From Gonatopus flavifemur (lineage: Eukaryota > Arthropoda > Insecta > Hymenoptera > Dryinidae): a DNA stretch of 64,000 nucleotides. The position numbers were made by a program, and so were the translations under genes. Shown piece after piece: positions 1 through 11,424 of the stretch. The number at the start of each line of letters is the position of its first letter. Within the stretch, counting starts at the first letter, position 1. The notes under the pieces were generated by a model. It ran no database searches and was not told the origin of the DNA. It saw only the letters and a list, made by a program, of their open reading frames with translations. The DNA lies in assembly GCA_018340375.1 (NCBI GenBank), contig JAFFJZ010000004.1, forward strand, positions 27,378,001 to 27,442,000, written 5' to 3'.

Positions 1-486
1 GCTATAAGGAGCAGGTGTTAATTCACTGCTTTTAGGAAACCTATCTTGATCGTGTTTGATTGTATTTCCTTCCCCTGTATATATCTGCATATGTTGTATT
101 CGTATTTCCGAACGTTCGAGGCGTATAATTGGCGAGAAAAATAAACATGAGCAAAAATATCCAATTAACGCTTTCGGAACTGAGTAGTTCATATTTGTTG
201 GATTTCATTATATATAATTTGATTATATAGATCTCAGTTGAATTTCAAAACCTTGAATGTTGTGCGTAATCTATAATATTAATATGGTTCCCTTTCATTC
301 CTTGAAGGAATTGTACGATTCACGCATGGAATGGAAATTTTGGTATTCTCGGTTAGAGTCAAGTGAAATTAAATTGGAATACGAAGTAAATATACGATAT
401 GATAATGACTTTAAAGGGATATTCTTCGATTTTTCAGTTCCATTATTTAGGGTCCATTATTTAGTTCTATTATTTCAGCCCGTACA
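1..486. other. AT-rich DNA, nothing recognised
   Basis: No convincing exon, RNA or repeat boundary is visible. A 90-codon open frame on the plus strand (257-529) runs into the GC-rich repeat that follows and has no recognisable motif. Confidence 0.5.
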
Positions 487-629
487 GCACCGGACATTTC
501 TACGTTGCCTCTACGTTGCCTCCGCGTAGAATCTCCGTTCATCCACGTTCTATCCACGTCCACCATTTATCCACGTGGAGTCCACGGGGATGCGACGTGG
601 AAGTCGGTAGATGTGCTGTTAGGGAGGTA
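487..629 (+). repeat. GC-rich dispersed repeat, copy A
   Basis: A GC-rich island full of short variants of CTACGTTGCC, ATCCACGT and CCACGTGGA, ending in GTGCTGTTAGGGAGGTA. The same sequence occurs in reverse orientation at 62946-63078, where the matching edge reads TACCTGCCCTAACAGCAC. Both copies also share a GACATTTCT edge. The internal short repeats suggest a minisatellite-like or non-autonomous mobile element. I do not recognise the family. Confidence 0.6.
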
Positions 630-780
630 GTAAAAGTGTTTCAAAAAATCTGCCGAAATTCATGAACATACTATCAAGTGTGTAAAACAAACTTATGTAC
701 TGAGAATTAGGCAACGATTAGATTATGTATGATTTGAAAATTGAAGATGTACCGGAAAATTGGTCTCGAAAGAAATCACC

Positions 781-818
781 TGGACGAAAATGACCCATGT
801 GTGCACTGAGAGGGTTAA
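781..818 (-). mobile_element. possible solo piggyBac-like end
   Basis: The sequence GGACGAAAATGACCCATG is followed 15 bp later by GAGGG and then TTAA (815-818). A related end in opposite orientation lies at 9658, where TTAA is followed by CCCTT and later ATGGGTCATTTTTGTCC. A TTAA target next to a CCC/GGG-starting end is characteristic of piggyBac elements. No partner end or transposase was found nearby, so this is either a solo remnant or a chance match. Confidence 0.35.
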
Positions 819-3462
819 GATGTCTTAATTTTTAAGGGATTGGAAAACCTGTATGAAAGGCTTTTTCATCATCAAATACTGTATTACTATAAATTCAGTC
901 TTTAGACGAGAAAATGATAAAAAAAGCTGTTCTGTAAGATATGTTTTTATAAATCCCACAACAATATTTCAAATAAAATAGAATTCACGCGGTCTGCACA
1001 GAAGAAAAAGTTGTCTTGATTCCACACCCATTGTCTCATATATAACGGAAACAATGTTCGTCTTGTCCCAAATACATTTGCTTTCAGATTTCGTTTTTAG
1101 AGGAACAAGAGGAAAGTATTTCAATGCATTCTATTTGCAACATTCAAAATTTGAATATGAGCCTAATTTGTTCTATTCAATATTTCAATTCATCATTCCT
1201 TTCAATTCCCAAAGAATGAAATATTGACAAATTTTCCGCAAATTCGATCATGAATGTATTCAAACTCTGGAAGTTTCTATAAATTTTATCAAAAATCTCT
1301 GGTTTTATGCAAAAATGATTGAAACAAATCATACACTTGCTTATCCCAATCCATTTTAACGGACAGTTCTATCATAGCTCCCTAACTTCACGTCCGGCTG
1401 TGTCTAATATTTTAAATTAACCCAGTTCCTGTCCTCTCTGACTAATGTTAGCTCACTGTCACTCGACGAGAAAGTAAATGGTAATAACTCCGTCGGCACT
1501 ATGCTGATGTATGCATATGTATGAGTCAGTTTGTGGATATGCCCTATGAGTTCAGTGGTCTTCACATGACGCTGTCTCAGACGTCAAGATAAAATTACAT
1601 TCCTACCTGTGGAATTTTCTGCTTTTTATACAGTATAGAAGAATTAATCATATTCATACGTTCCCAGTTATTCACCTCAAGATCTTCTGAATATATTAGT
1701 CGATGACGTTCTCCTTTAATACAATATTTCAAACGTCAATTAAAGGTTGCCAACAACATACTCATTAAACTATGTGTCATATGATTACGGATAAGATTCT
1801 CATCAATGGTTATATTAGATCATTGTTTTTTTATGTTTTCTTCTCAACTTGTGAAATGTATGGAAGAATGTCAACTGTTGAGAGAAATTTCAACAATTTC
1901 ATTCAAAGAGATTTTTGATGCTCAATATGAAGAAAAATGCTGAATTGAAGATTTGAAGAGCTCTCAAAATTGATACAGCACCAAACCCACTGTTAGAGCA
2001 AAATACAGTATTGATTATCATCAATCTTGATATAAAAGTTAATGAACTCTAGCGATGCCACATTCCGTATCGAATTTAATATTGTGTTCCATAAATTAGG
2101 ATTGGATTTAGTATTCACAGATGATGAAAATGCAAAATTCTCCAATATTGAAATGTACAGAACTTTGTATTAGGTTGTGAAACTTATTGGAGATTTTGTC
2201 AACGGTGTATTTTATAATATCAATCACGCTTGAAATCTCAATGCATTACCACATCGTAAGGTGTTATGGATTGTGATTCGAGATTGAGTATTACATCAAA
2301 AAATTGAACAAACGCGAAATTGAAAAAACTGGCAACATCATATCTGCCCATCAATACAATTTTATTTGGCAATTACTCGACGAGAAGTTATTGGAATAAC
2401 TTGAAATTTGATATACAGCTTTAGTGATGATCCTCGAAGACAACTAGTGAGTTCAATTTGTCAAAACATCTCATCATCCAGTGGTTATTTAATATTGAAC
2501 AAACGCTGTTGAGACAACGCGCATGCGGTGTTATGCGCTCGTTTGAAGGAAATCAAATTATCCGTATTAATTGAGGATATTGAGTCAAGAAATGAAAGAA
2601 GGGATGATGAAAGAATGATTAAGTTTCAAGCAATAAAGAAAAGCCACAATGTATGTGTACACATACGTATATATCTGTGATATTCTGAGTTTACAAGAAA
2701 TACCCGTCGTTGGCTCAAAATTATTAGTTTATCACAGTAAAAAGAAAGACTTACTTTAAGCTGAAATCTCAGCTGAATCCACAATGCGAACAGAATAAGC
2801 TTTTTCGAATGAAATTCAGTATACAGAAAAATCGCTTGAAAACAGCCCACTATTCAGCTGAAATTCAGTTGATTATCAAACTGAAACTCATCAAGTTTAG
2901 CGATATTCGCTTTCCACATAATTCGGATGATATATAAACACATAACCTAGATAGCATTTTGAAGCTGCCCCTACACTCGCGTGTAATTTGCATGCAGAAA
3001 CTGATCCAGTTCTCGAAAAAAAAATGCTTTGGGTGGCTGGGAAATTTATTGTCTTCATCCTTATTATTTCCAATGAGCACCAACTGAAAATTACACGAAG
3101 TGTCAAAATTAAATTTCACAAGAATTATAATCATTATTTCAAAGCGGTCATCCGCCACATAAGGGGAAAGTTAACGAGTGAATTCCAAATTTTGATATTC
3201 TTAAGAAAACTACGAGCATTTTTTTATATCACGATTACTTTCGTTCTGTCTATTTTTTCGTTGGTATTCAAATTGTACTTCGTCAAAAAACTCGTGACTC
3301 GAGTATCCTTCTTTTTTCTCTGTCACTGCAGATGAAAATGGGATTCGACATCGTTGATGAGATGCTCACTTCAATTCATTTGATCGTTTGTTTGATGGCA
3401 TCAGGAGCAAGGTTGAGAATTTTACTTGTCGAGTGCAGTTTCTGACGTATAATATATACCCT
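819..3462. other. AT-rich DNA, nothing recognised
   Basis: About 2.6 kb without a recognisable exon or clear inverted repeat. Open frames are under 120 codons, of biased AT-driven composition and without motifs. Overlapping frames on both strands near 2865-3335 look like chance openings. Confidence 0.5.
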
Positions 3463-3482
3463 GTATAATACATGTATTATAC
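3463..3482. repeat. 20-bp perfect palindrome
   Basis: The sequence GTATAATACATGTATTATAC is its own reverse complement. It lies in an AT-rich stretch among further TATA-type steps. No function is assigned, and AT-rich DNA produces such palindromes fairly often. Confidence 0.5.
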
Positions 3483-3645
3483 GTATAAAAGGTAATCGCT
3501 AGTAATTTCTAGTGGATTTTCTGATGGACCAATCATATTGGGTTTCTATGGTCGCCATTATGAGGTATTAAACTTGTATTGTCCTGAAAGGTCTTTGACT
3601 TGTGTTGGTGAATACGTGTGAGGTTAGTTCGATACTCTTCAATTC

Positions 3646-3906
3646 ATTACGCGGCACAATTTCGCTCCAAATGCAGCCATAGCTTTGAGGATTTTGCTGA
3701 CTCTCCCTATGACGGTAGCGAGCGCAGAAAGAAGTTTCTCAAAATTGAAATTGGTGAAAACGTACTTGCGCTCCACGATATCTCAAAGCCGTTTGAATGG
3801 ACTAGCAATCATTTCAATAGGGCACAAACTGGCAGAAGACTTGGACTTGACTGAAGTTTTGGAAGACATTGTCAGTGCAAAAGCAAGAAGAAGTTCTTTT
3901 GTATGA
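3646..3906 (+). pseudogene. hAT transposase C-terminal dimerisation domain fragment
   Basis: The frame reads through NAAIALRILLTLPMTVASAE and continues with RSFSKLKLVKTYLRS, ending at TGA (3904-3906). The LP-TVASAERSFSKLKL-K-YLRS pattern is the hallmark of the hAT-family C-terminal dimerisation region, found in hAT transposases and ZMYM1-like proteins. RLNGLAIISI and a trailing SAKAR segment also fit. Only about the last 85 residues of a protein normally several hundred residues long remain. The zinc-finger and catalytic regions are missing and no start codon belongs to this fragment. It is a transposon relic, not a host gene. Confidence 0.88.
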
Positions 3907-4088
3907 AAAAGTTGTTAATAAACTAACTAATCACAACCGATATTCATAGCATCTTCAGAATTTCATTTCAACACGACGGTGCGACGTATGTTAGGGACCT
4001 TTTTTTTTGGTCGGTCAAGTACTCCCCGATGCAGGGGCGACGGGACTTGCTCTCGCCCGGGGCGGCGGATTCCCTGGCGCCGGCCCTG
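3646..4088 (+). mobile_element. hAT transposon 3' remnant
   Basis: This remnant holds the C-terminal part of a hAT transposase frame followed by the transposon's 3' terminus. The right end reads GCGCCGGCCCTG and would correspond to an inverted end beginning CAGGGCCGGC, as expected for hAT elements. It is preceded by GC-rich CTCGCCCGGGGCGGCGG. No matching left end was found upstream, so the element is 5'-truncated. Sequence left of about 3640 shows no homology I can recognise. Confidence 0.75.
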
Positions 4089-4096
4089 CTCTCATC

Positions 4097-4970
4097 TCCC
4101 AAATGTAAATTTTTGCATATTCCGCGGACACAATTGAATCGAAATTTTTCACGCTGTAGTCAACGCTTTTCTCATTTGCAATCAGGTTTCATATTACAAT
4201 AAGAAAGTATATAACCAAGACTGAAGATTAGACTGTGATAAGTTCTAATCTTTTACTGATTTTTGGTCATTGTAAAAGAATTATAGAAGAATTATAAAAG
4301 AAATAACCTCCAATTTGGAAAAATTTATCATACTTCCGTTTTCCAATATCCACGGATGATACAAAATTCCAAATTTATATTTAGATTCCAATCCCTGTAC
4401 ATTAGAGCATATACCACTGGAGTGACCATGTCGTATAAAAACAATGTTGCAATTGACCCTGTTGGATTTTCTGTATTTGGACAATTTGTGTATTTTAGGG
4501 TTATTTTTTGAATTGTATCAACATCGACCTTCACGTAATATATGAACATAACCCATTGCAAACGAACGAAACAAACGAAGATGAAAATTAACGCTCTCGG
4601 GATCCTTCAGGCCAGTAGATAATTTTCCCCGTGAAATTGCAGTGGTATAGATTATTCATTTGATAAGGTAACTGACCCCATTAGTGAACATTTAAGAACA
4701 CAAGCACTCTAAATATGAATTATTTCATGAATAATTTCTTTAAAATGAATTTCCACGAGTAAATAAAGTAGATTAAGCATTTCAATTTTCTCTTACCGTG
4801 ATTTTTTATTCATTTTCTAAGTGATAACAATGAAAATAATGAAATTAACGAAATGTTAACAATACCCCCATTAGTGAACGGGTCGCATGAATTGGTGAAC
4901 GCTGATTGACCCCATTACTGAACGCGTAGAATCTGAGGCTGCTCAGATGAGTTATTATCACTTCCCTGAT
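4097..4970. other. AT-rich DNA with three dispersed CCCATTAGTGAAC repeats
   Basis: The phrase ACCCCATTAGTGAAC, or a one-base variant, occurs three times (near 4674, 4865 and 4910). The last two are followed by GGGTCGC and GCGTAGA. This may be the remains of a short tandem repeat. No gene is visible. Confidence 0.35.
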
Positions 4971-5160
4971 GATATTCGAAATATATTCTGTGCACATTCT
5001 AATTAGACCTTTTCATAGGTGCTATGCATATTCATCGAACGTATGTAACCGAATATATGACGGGGCGTCAGTCGAACGTCGATTGAATGAATATCGTACA
5101 TTTCAAATGTACTATGTACGTTCTGAGTATATTTAAAACAGTCTCATTCGTATATTCGAA
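4971..5160 (-). repeat. dispersed repeat, copy matching 47780-47946
   Basis: The reverse complement of this segment matches 47780-47946 over nearly its whole length. A shared core is ATGCATAGCACCTATGAAA, with ATTCATTCAAT-GACGTTCGA beside it. This copy has about 20 extra bases around GACGGGGCGTCAG, which is itself palindromic. The content is rich in GAATATTC and GTACATT motifs. Probably a MITE family of unknown class. Confidence 0.7.
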
Positions 5161-6085
5161 ATTATTGTACTAACATAAGGCATTAATTATACTCATTCTT
5201 ACAATTCGCAACAATGCTTTGTTGTCGTCAATTGACAAATTGTTCCCTAAAAGTGATTAAAAATTCTCCTCCATGATCATCAACACTTCGCCTTCCTGTG
5301 GATTTACGATTGGGATGGTGATTTAAAATCAGCAGTCTAAATAGAGCGTATCATTGCGATCAATTGATGCATTCACATTTTATCTTCCAACACCTTAAAT
5401 AGGATCGAATGAAAAATCCATCATGATTCAGCAAAAGTTTCTGTAATGATCCAGTTGGATATTGTGTGACAAGAATGTTTTCATCATCCTTGCATAATAG
5501 AGTGGCTCTTGTTTCGTAAAGTTCGTGACCGCAATGAATACTAATTTTGTAATCACGGTTACGGAGGCGCGTGGGTCATATACATAAGGCGCGTGTCGCA
5601 GTGAAGATCTAATGGTGCGTGGAATGAAAGATGTTCTATTAAGATTAATCCAACATGTGGTGCATGGCTGCATTGCAATACTAATATATACGCTCATGAC
5701 ATCATTGATTATTCACTATACTACATGAACTTCTAACTAATTTTAATTATTCCAGTTGAAACTAATTACTTCTTGAAGCATTACTCGCCCATTTATTCTC
5801 ACCAAAATACATACACGGAGGGAACCAATGTGTTGAAAGGTCTCATAATTTATCAAGGATGAGCGTTAGTCGGTAACGGATAGAATCATTCTCTTAGATT
5901 TTCCACTTCTAAGAGGACTACGAATGGGATGTCATTCTACAAGTAATGATGGTAGTTCTGACGCTATATGCAGGTGAATAATTTCATTAGTTACTGACTG
6001 GCGCTGGTACTCAATGAATTATGGGACTTGACTATGTCGAATAGGGTGCGTCAAAAAACACGTTTTCTCTTGACTTAATTGTCCC
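5161..6085. other. AT-rich DNA, nothing recognised
   Basis: No motif-bearing frame, RNA or clear repeat. An 89-codon frame on the minus strand (5428-5697) has no recognisable domain. Confidence 0.45.
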
Positions 6086-6868
6086 ACCTTTCAAAAAGTT
6101 TCCTTTGGATGGAATGAAAGTTCCAACAAGCTGAGTCCAATGCGATGGAGTTCAGAGGTCGCACTCCCACTTCGGACTTCTGATGTTCATGACTCATCTG
6201 TACTTTTTTATCTGAAACTCAGTGAATTATTAAAAATTATATGAGCATAAAATGTGATTTTTTCGATGTTTTCTCTCAATATTTCAGCATTTACACTGTT
6301 TCCAATGAAAGTTACAACATATAATTGCCTACTTTATGGGGGTGGCTGAACAGAAATTTTCGTCATTTTGCAAATACAATGCAATGCCGCGCAATGAAGA
6401 CGTATTTTTGTGCGAAATTCTATATTGAAAATTCACGATGAGTTGACCACAGTGTTTGTTAGTGATACATTTTCATTTCAATCATAAGCGGGTCTGGATT
6501 TATTCAAAAGACCATCATATCATTCTGAACCATCAGAAAAGGTAGGTACGTGGCGATAATGGACGATGAAAAACTAGAAAATAATGATTTCTCATATTGG
6601 TGATTCTTATATTCGTATTTTCCGAATTATGGAAATTCCTGTTCAGACACCCTCCCCAAACTCAGCAATCGTATGTCTTCCCTTTCATTTGAAACATTGC
6701 ATATGATGAAATATTGAAAAAAAACATCACATATTATGCTCATAAAATTTTTAATAATTCACTGAGTTCCAATTGGAAAAGTACAGATGAGCATTGAACC
6801 CAGCTTCTTGGAATTGTCATTCCATACCATAAAGAAACTTTTTGAGGAGCGAGACAATCCATTCAAGA
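6086..6868. mobile_element. large imperfect palindromic element (about 0.78 kb)
   Basis: The left arm (about 6086-6365) is repeated in reverse complement at about 6625-6868. Matching landmarks are TCAAAAAGTTTCCTTTGG against the complement of CATAAAGAAACTTTTTGA, and CAGTGAATTATTAAAAATTA on the left against its complement near 6751. GGGGGTGGCTGAACAG also pairs with CTGTTCAGACACCCTCC. The arms are about 250 bp with scattered mismatches and the loop about 260 bp. The 100-codon frame at 6787-7089 overlaps the right arm and is not a gene. Confidence 0.75.
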
Positions 6869-7249
6869 AAAAATTCCACGAATTCATAGGCACAAAGCTT
6901 CCACGTACCCGAAAACGTTGTCAAATATTGCACAAACATTGTTTCCACATCTCTCAACCAATTGAGACGAAACTCATGTGGAACCACTCCCTGTTGCGAA
7001 TATTCTATAAAATTTCAGAGACGAATGGAAAAATGAATTGGGTTGAATGGAATTCAATGGTATTCAATAAAAAATGTCTCTATTCGTAATGGAATTGGAT
7101 CAAATATTCTACTTGGGCTATGAGATCGTAATTGATACGTGGTATGAGTTAAATTGCAATTAGATAACCAGGAACATAGATATGAGAAGTCACAAAATCA
7201 CAATTTTCGATGACATGTTTCCTCTCCCTCTCCTGTTATTTTATAAGAA

Positions 7250-7353
7250 CAGTAAGACCCTGCAATAAGAACACTTACCTTCTTCATTCAACGCAAGGCA
7301 ACAACCGTTCGAATGAAGAAGAGGGTTCGTGTTCTTATTGCGGGTTCTTACTG
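7250..7353. mobile_element. 104-bp hairpin element
   Basis: It starts CAGTAAGACCCTGCAATAAG and ends with the near complement, CTTATTGCGGGTTCTTACTG. The arms are about 40 bp and include CTTCTTCATTC. The loop is GC-richer. The CAGTAAG-type end and small size fit a MITE; no clean target duplication is seen. Confidence 0.65.
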
Positions 7354-8894
7354 AAACGAAAATAATATGGGACTACTATTGACACATCACATCACTGTGG
7401 TGAAAATTTCATAAGGGTTGAATGATGAGAACGAGAAATATCCGCATAATAACGGCGTTCACGGGATTCCCAAATTTTCTATTCAAGTTTATTGCTTACC
7501 CTTTTCTTTCCTTAATTTCAATTTGCGTGAAATTCAGTTAAAGTTTCTCAAAATTTGATCAAATTTGTATGAAAATTCAAAATAAGTGGCTTCAGAAAAT
7601 TGCAGTAGGATTTTCTGTATTTTCAGAAGGAATTTTTCTACAGTGGATCACAACAACAAAAAAACCTTGAAATTTTCTCCCGAAAAATAGTGACAGCCAA
7701 GTTCCGCGGCGAATGGAGAACTTTTTATCGAGCATGGGTTGACTTTCTCCTCTCATTGTGGAGGATCCAACCTCCAGATGAAAGAACGGAGATTCTGAAA
7801 ATATGGAAAGAATCTGTTTCTGGTAGAAAAACAATCCCTCCACAACCAAAAGATGGAATTCACCACTGAAATTAAAAAACTCCGTATGAAATCGTATAAT
7901 CATCACAATGTACATGTCAAGGGCATGCAAATCCATTAGAAGCACTGTTATGGTTTTTGTCCAATTTAAAAAATGTTTACTACGGTGATGACTTATTGGA
8001 TAATAATAATATGCGGAGTAAGTTATATTATAGGAAAGTGAGAACTCATATGTATATATATATATATATGCGCTCTGCACAGGAAATTTTGAATCGCGTT
8101 TGTTCTCTTACTCTTCTCGAAGATAATAACACAAAAGGTATACAGATGGAAAAGAATCATAATGCGACGCCTTGCGAGAAACGAATCGTAAAAGATCGAG
8201 GAATCTTTATTCGAGTCAGCGCTTCGCAGTAATCCCGCATTCTGTAGACGCTACTTGGTAGGAGAGCAGGATTGCGTACTATCTTTTACTCCTACATACA
8301 CTTTCTTGACAAGAGTGCCCTATTTTTCGCACACACTTAAGAAAAAGGGGTATGAGTGGAGCAAAAGTATATAAACCCGCACCTCGAACTTGGTCCGCTA
8401 TCCCCAAGTCGACTCTGGATTTCACCACAATGCTAACTCTCTTCTCTCCAAATGGCTCTCTGGAGGAAGAGAGAGAGAAGAAGAGAAACAGCCAGAGATC
8501 GTTGCCACTTCATTCGCAAACTAGTTTGAGACGATGATATTTACATACAATGCCGTTAAACCAACACACCACCCCTCATAAAACCCTTTCAATCAAGAAT
8601 ATTACTATGATGATCTCTTCATATCCCCTTCAATCTCAGTCCGATATGATATCTACAAATCAAGATCACACGTTGCAATCACATCTACATATTGCACCAA
8701 AATTTTGTCTGCTCATTCAGTTGAATATATTCTAAAAAATAACTAGGGAATTCCGGTCCATATATCACCAATGAAATCTCAAGTTTTCCAAGAATAAGAA
8801 CAAAGCTGTGTTGATCAGTTGAATCATGGAGTTGGAGTCATAATTCACATGCATCACTTCCCTATCTAATTGAACTGATCTGCAACATTTGCGG
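7354..8894. other. AT-rich DNA with a short TA microsatellite
   Basis: Contains a TA run at 8053-8069. Frames up to 162 codons (minus strand, 7592-8080) have low-complexity composition and no domain. A TATATAAA at about 8367 is noted under rejected items. Confidence 0.4.
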
Positions 8895-9061
8895 TACGGT
8901 GAGATGACAATTAAAGGAACTGCAAAGTTTGAAAATTACTAGAATTCTCCCTCTAATAACCCCAAAAATGATGAAACAAGTTGAAAAACTCAAAACATAG
9001 ATTTTCCTTGAATTATGAAGAGAGTGCCACCTGACATTCAGTGAGGTATCATCTCACCGTT
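8895..9061. repeat. short inverted repeat bracketing about 165 bp
   Basis: ACGGTGAGATGACA at the left pairs with ATCATCTCACCGT at the right, giving roughly 13-14 bp of terminal inverted repeat. The interior is AT-rich and unrecognised. Possibly a small MITE. Confidence 0.4.
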
Positions 9062-9657
9062 ACTACATCGCATCGTGCTTCATGTGTTTCGCGCTCTGTT
9101 CTTCTCTTTGAGTGAAAAACAACGAAACTTGTCGCATACTTGCTTATGCTTCACGCGGCTTGACAGCGCAGCTTGCTGTTCGCTACAAGCATCATTGTGT
9201 GTTATAATGATGGATCTCGTCATAATCATACTTCGATTTGCTGCATTAGCGAATTTTTTTTCTTCATATGGTACGTCAGGGCCAAGTTACAACAGCCAAT
9301 ACTGAGTGGAATCTAGTGTTTTCGTTTGACCCTTGGGAGTAATTAGCGATAGAGCCTATGAATCGCGGTTGTTGTACGATGCAAATGAAAGAAAGGACAA
9401 ATCCACGGAATCATTGTTTCAGAAATCAGAGTGTGATGTATCATTATTTTCAACTAACGGTTTGTTTATTCGGCCTTCCGTCAATCGGGTTAACTCGGCG
9501 TTTGATTGATCAGGACCTAGTCGAGTTCTATTCAAATAACGGGTTGACCCGATCAAATGTGACTGAATTTCCGGTTGGGTAGTGGTATTATATCGATAAA
9601 ATCCAGCTAAAGTATAATAGGCTGATTGTGGCATCCTAAGTCAATCAGACATTACCA
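9062..9657. other. unrecognised, moderately GC-rich in places
   Basis: Includes CGGGTTGACCCG, a 12-bp palindrome near 9540. No recognised gene or repeat boundary. Confidence 0.35.
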
Positions 9658-9700
9658 TTAACCCTTAAACGGTAACCATGGGTCATTTTTGTCCAGACTA
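9658..9700 (+). mobile_element. possible solo piggyBac-like end
   Basis: TTAA (9658-9661) is followed by CCCTTAAACGGTAACCATGG and then GTCATTTTTGTCC. This resembles the reverse complement of the 781-818 end in both order and motif. No partner end was found to the right. Confidence 0.35.
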
Positions 9701-10173
9701 AAATAAGAAGTTGGTTCAAATGGATTGGTTGATTTCAAGGTTCAGAGTTTATAATTTTGCATCATAATGTAATAATCATGTAGAAGCGTCTATTGTAACA
9801 TTGTATTGTGTTCGCTCCCCTCAAGCCGGATATACGTATCAAGGTGGAATATTCGAAATCAAGTATGGAAAATATCTATTGTTCCCCGTTGAATTTCAAT
9901 ACTTTTTCTCCATTTAACAGTAATGTCGTATTCTTTTCGAGAAAATCGATCTTTTTCTTCCAAAAACCATGCCTCATCTTATGTTTTTCGGAAATCTTCA
10001 AGTGCTTAAAAATCCATAGAAATAACACGTTTTTTCGTTTTGTTGCATGGATATTGGAAGATACGTGTTTGAATAATATCTGTTAGCAATTCAAATTGTA
10101 GAATCTCAAACTAGACTGCTTCAACTACGTTTATGAATTTGAGCAGATTTTTTGAATATATTGAAACAATTTA

Positions 10174-11145
10174 AACCCTGGCAAGTAATACCAAGACTGA
10201 CAATTGAACCATGACTGGCGTCAAGCTCGGTATGCCAAGTCACGTTAGCCTAGCCTTGACCAATGCTTGGCCCACCGTAGCTGACTAAGCGTTGATAGAG
10301 CCTTGGATACCAATGCTAGGACCGAGCATATTTTGTCCTGTCTGATTCAATTTTCGTTAACTAAGTCGTAACTGATGCTTGGCCCGCCATAGCTAACCAA
10401 CCCATGATAGCACCTCAGACATCGATGCTAGAACTAAGCATATTTCGCTGCGTTTGATTTATTCTTCGTCAACCAAGCTTCAATCGACACTTGGCTTGCC
10501 GTAAGCCTAGATACAGCCACATGACGTGGACTTGGAATTTATTCGCATTTCAGAAACTTAAAAGAGTATACGCCTGAATGTAAATTAGTCCCAATACGGG
10601 TATCCTCTCAACGTCCTCCCAGATAGCACAATAGTCTTAAAAGAGTTCTTTATGAATCCATTTCATTAATTCTGAACAGAGTATACGCCTGAATGTAAAT
10701 CAGTCCCAATACGGGTATCCTCTCAACGTCCTCCCAGATAGCACAATAGTCTTAAAAGAGTTCTTTATGAATCCATTTCATTAATTCTGAACTCTTTTAG
10801 AACTGTTGTGCTATCTAGACTAAAGTGACTGCGTCGAAATCCAATATTCCGAAATTTCATGTGTCGGAATATGTTATATTCAATCAAGCTTAGATGCCAA
10901 TAATTAAACTATCCTATTCGTTTAGGTTGATTGTATATCAATCATGGTACCAATATCGATTCAAAACATGAAACCAATATTGAATCTTGATATTGAACCA
11001 AGCTTGGATGCCAAGTGTTGAACATTGTTATCATCCCCAGCATTAATTGAATTCGGTGCCAATGTTGGTAACCATGCTAGACCCAATGTTGACTGGCATT
11101 GACTCAAGCTTAGCACTAAGCTTTGTACATTGGGAAGCACGCAGA
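10174..11145 (+). repeat. composite CCAAGC-rich repeat, copy A
   Basis: Shares long stretches with 36143-36859, for example CCAAGACTGACAATTG, GCGTCAAGCT, GTTAGCCTAGCCTTG, CATAGCTAACC and AACCAAGCT-GGATGCCAA. Inside the copy, units of about 120 bp recur, each with TGCTTGGCCC(A/G)CC and ACCAATGCTAGGACC-AGCATATTT. The short palindrome-like word CCAAGCTTGG and its variants recurs throughout. The order of the blocks is the same in both copies. The segment 10563-10900 is present only here. Probably a MITE or satellite-derived mobile unit of unknown class. Confidence 0.75.
10563..10792 (+). repeat. 115-bp perfect-phase tandem duplication
   Basis: The 115-bp unit (10563-10677) beginning AGAGTATACGCCTGAATGTA is repeated immediately at 10678-10792 with one visible difference (AAATTAG against AAATCAG). 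The sequence directly after (about 10787-10820) is an inverted partial copy, GAACTCTTTTAGAACTGTTG, of the unit's own AGCACAATAGTCTTAAAAGA region. The near identity indicates a recent duplication. Confidence 0.9.
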
Positions 11146-11176
11146 ACATGAATAACCCATGGTACCATTAACGGGT

Positions 11177-11424
11177 CCCTATTCCAAATGTCCGACAGAT
11201 AATTTTCTGTCAGGATTTGGTCGGTTTTTGTCACAGGCATGATGATTTCCGACAAAACCAGACAGAATTTTGACCGGAATCCGTCAGGTTTTGTTTGGCT
11301 TTGTCTGGCATTCCAGTCTGTACAGGATTTGGTCAGTTTCTGTCCCGGGCATGATGATTTCCAACGGAACCAGACAGAATTTTGACCGGAATCTGTCAGG
11401 ATCTGTCGGGCATTTTTAATAGGG
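11177..11424. mobile_element. MITE with internal 112-bp direct repeat
   Basis: The ends pair: CCCTATTCCAAATGTCCGAC on the left and the complement of GTCGGGCATTTTTAATAGGG on the right. Inside, a block beginning CAGGATTTGGTC (11211 and 11323) occurs twice, including GGCATGATGATTTCC and ACCAGACAGAATTTTGACC. Target duplications are not evident. Confidence 0.75.

Noticed and set aside
7250..7353. 104-bp hairpin as a microRNA precursor
   Set aside because: CAGTAAG-type ends and a nearly full-length stem look like a MITE; no reason to favour a microRNA without small-RNA data.
7592..8080. 162-codon minus-strand frame as a gene
   Set aside because: Tyr- and Phe-rich composition driven by TA repeats, no domain, no start context; likely chance.
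8340..8410. TATATAAA at about 8367 in a slightly GC-richer setting, as a promoter
   Set aside because: No initiator match at the right distance and no plausible first exon downstream; TATAAA is frequent in AT-rich DNA.
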